64,000 bases of DNA from Cytobacillus depressus (GTDB lineage Bacteria; Bacillota; Bacilli; Bacillales; Cytobacillaceae): assembly GCF_008923245.1 (NCBI RefSeq), contig NZ_WBOS01000001.1, positions 992,001 through 1,056,000 of the forward strand. The letters run 5' to 3'. Both the position numbers and the translations under genes were made by a program. Of the stretch, positions 63,782 through 64,000 are shown one piece after another (position 1 is the stretch's first letter; each line of letters starts with the position of its first letter). The notes below the pieces were generated by a model that saw only the letters and a list, made by a program, of their open reading frames with translations, did no database searches and had not been told where the DNA came from.

Positions 63782-64000
63782 TTAAGCAAACACTTGCTTT
63801 AAGTCTTCTTTTGATTGTTCAAGCCAAAAACGCATTAAGCGTTTTGCTCCTTCTAAATCATGCAGTTTCGCTTGACCGCACTGCCTCTCATTGGCTGCCG
63901 GTATTTCAGTTATTTCAGCTGCATCCTTCATCGTATCGTCTAGCAAATCAATAATTTCCTCTACTGTCGCCTCACCGCTGACAACTAAATAAAATCCAGT
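63782..64000 (-). CDS. luxS: S-ribosylhomocysteine lyase, 3' end (cut by window edge)
   Basis: The final 72 residues of LuxS, in frame to the window edge: [64 protein letters not shown]. The zinc-site Cys of the [14 protein letters not shown] motif is present. LuxS makes the AI-2 precursor while recycling S-ribosylhomocysteine. The stop at 63782 is followed by R1-o. Confidence 0.95.
   Translation of the reverse strand, partial: TGFYLVVSGEATVEEIIDLLDDTMKDAAEITEIPAANERQCGQAKLHDLEGAKRLMRFWLEQSKEDLKQVFA

Overview
The window looks like a chromosomal segment of a low-GC Gram-positive endospore former of the Bacillaceae. The gene order follows the Bacillus subtilis ccpA-aroA-ytxGHJ-murC to metK-pckA-ytlACD-ytkD-dps-luxS stretch. 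Purine-rich ribosome binding sites, many TTG/GTG starts, a SAM-I (S-box) riboswitch before metK and a leucine T-box before leuS support this. No rRNA, tRNA, insertion-sequence transposase, phage gene or CRISPR array was seen.

Layout. 1-7.5 kb: 5' part of ccpA, aroA (DAHP synthase/chorismate mutase), a large FtsA/PilM-like ATPase, the ytxG-ytxH-ytxJ stress operon and murC. 8-20 kb: nicotinate phosphoribosyltransferase, the soluble DNA translocase sftA, ytpQ, ytpP, a lipoprotein, ytoQ, a DUF84 NTPase, ytoP, ytzB, ytnP lactonase, trmB, ytzH, ytmP. 20-35 kb: pullulanase, ytlR, ytlQ, ytlP (thpR), D-amino acid aminotransferase, pepV, an M48 protease fused to ankyrin repeats, ytzE, an RsuA-type pseudouridine synthase, the lipid II flippase murJ/ytgP, ytfP, cse60. 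35-45 kb: a stand-alone purC paralogue, rhodanese, leuS, then an accessory block: 3-hydroxybutyrate dehydrogenase plus a GntP-family permease behind a sigma-54 promoter, and the broken sigma-54 activator beside it. After that come yttB and ytzC. 45-64 kb: ytqA, mnmM (ytqB), ytpB, ytpA, ytoA, asnB, metK, pckA, ytmA, the ytlACD ABC transporter, ytkD, small lipoprotein/hypothetical genes, dps, ytzI and the 3' end of luxS.

The least ordinary content lies between the genes. A mosaic repeat (here R1) occurs about 15 times, from about 30 bp to about 300 bp. It is built of small hairpins whose stems differ but whose loops read RTCCT, the signature I recall for the Bacillaceae-1 RNA motif. A second structured repeat (R2, about 150 bp, five copies) has two hairpins with compensating stem changes. 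One R2 copy supplies the C-terminus of YtqA. A third element (R3) in the ytl operon has an R1 copy nested inside it. There are also a 52-bp tandem array and a 20-bp triplet.

The strongest functional oddities are three. The sigma-54 activator gene appears to have lost about 0.3 kb by recombination across a 14-nt repeat, leaving its target promoter intact. The AsnB homologue has Ser in place of the N-terminal catalytic Cys. A 54-bp near-perfect dyad overlaps the probable leuS promoter.
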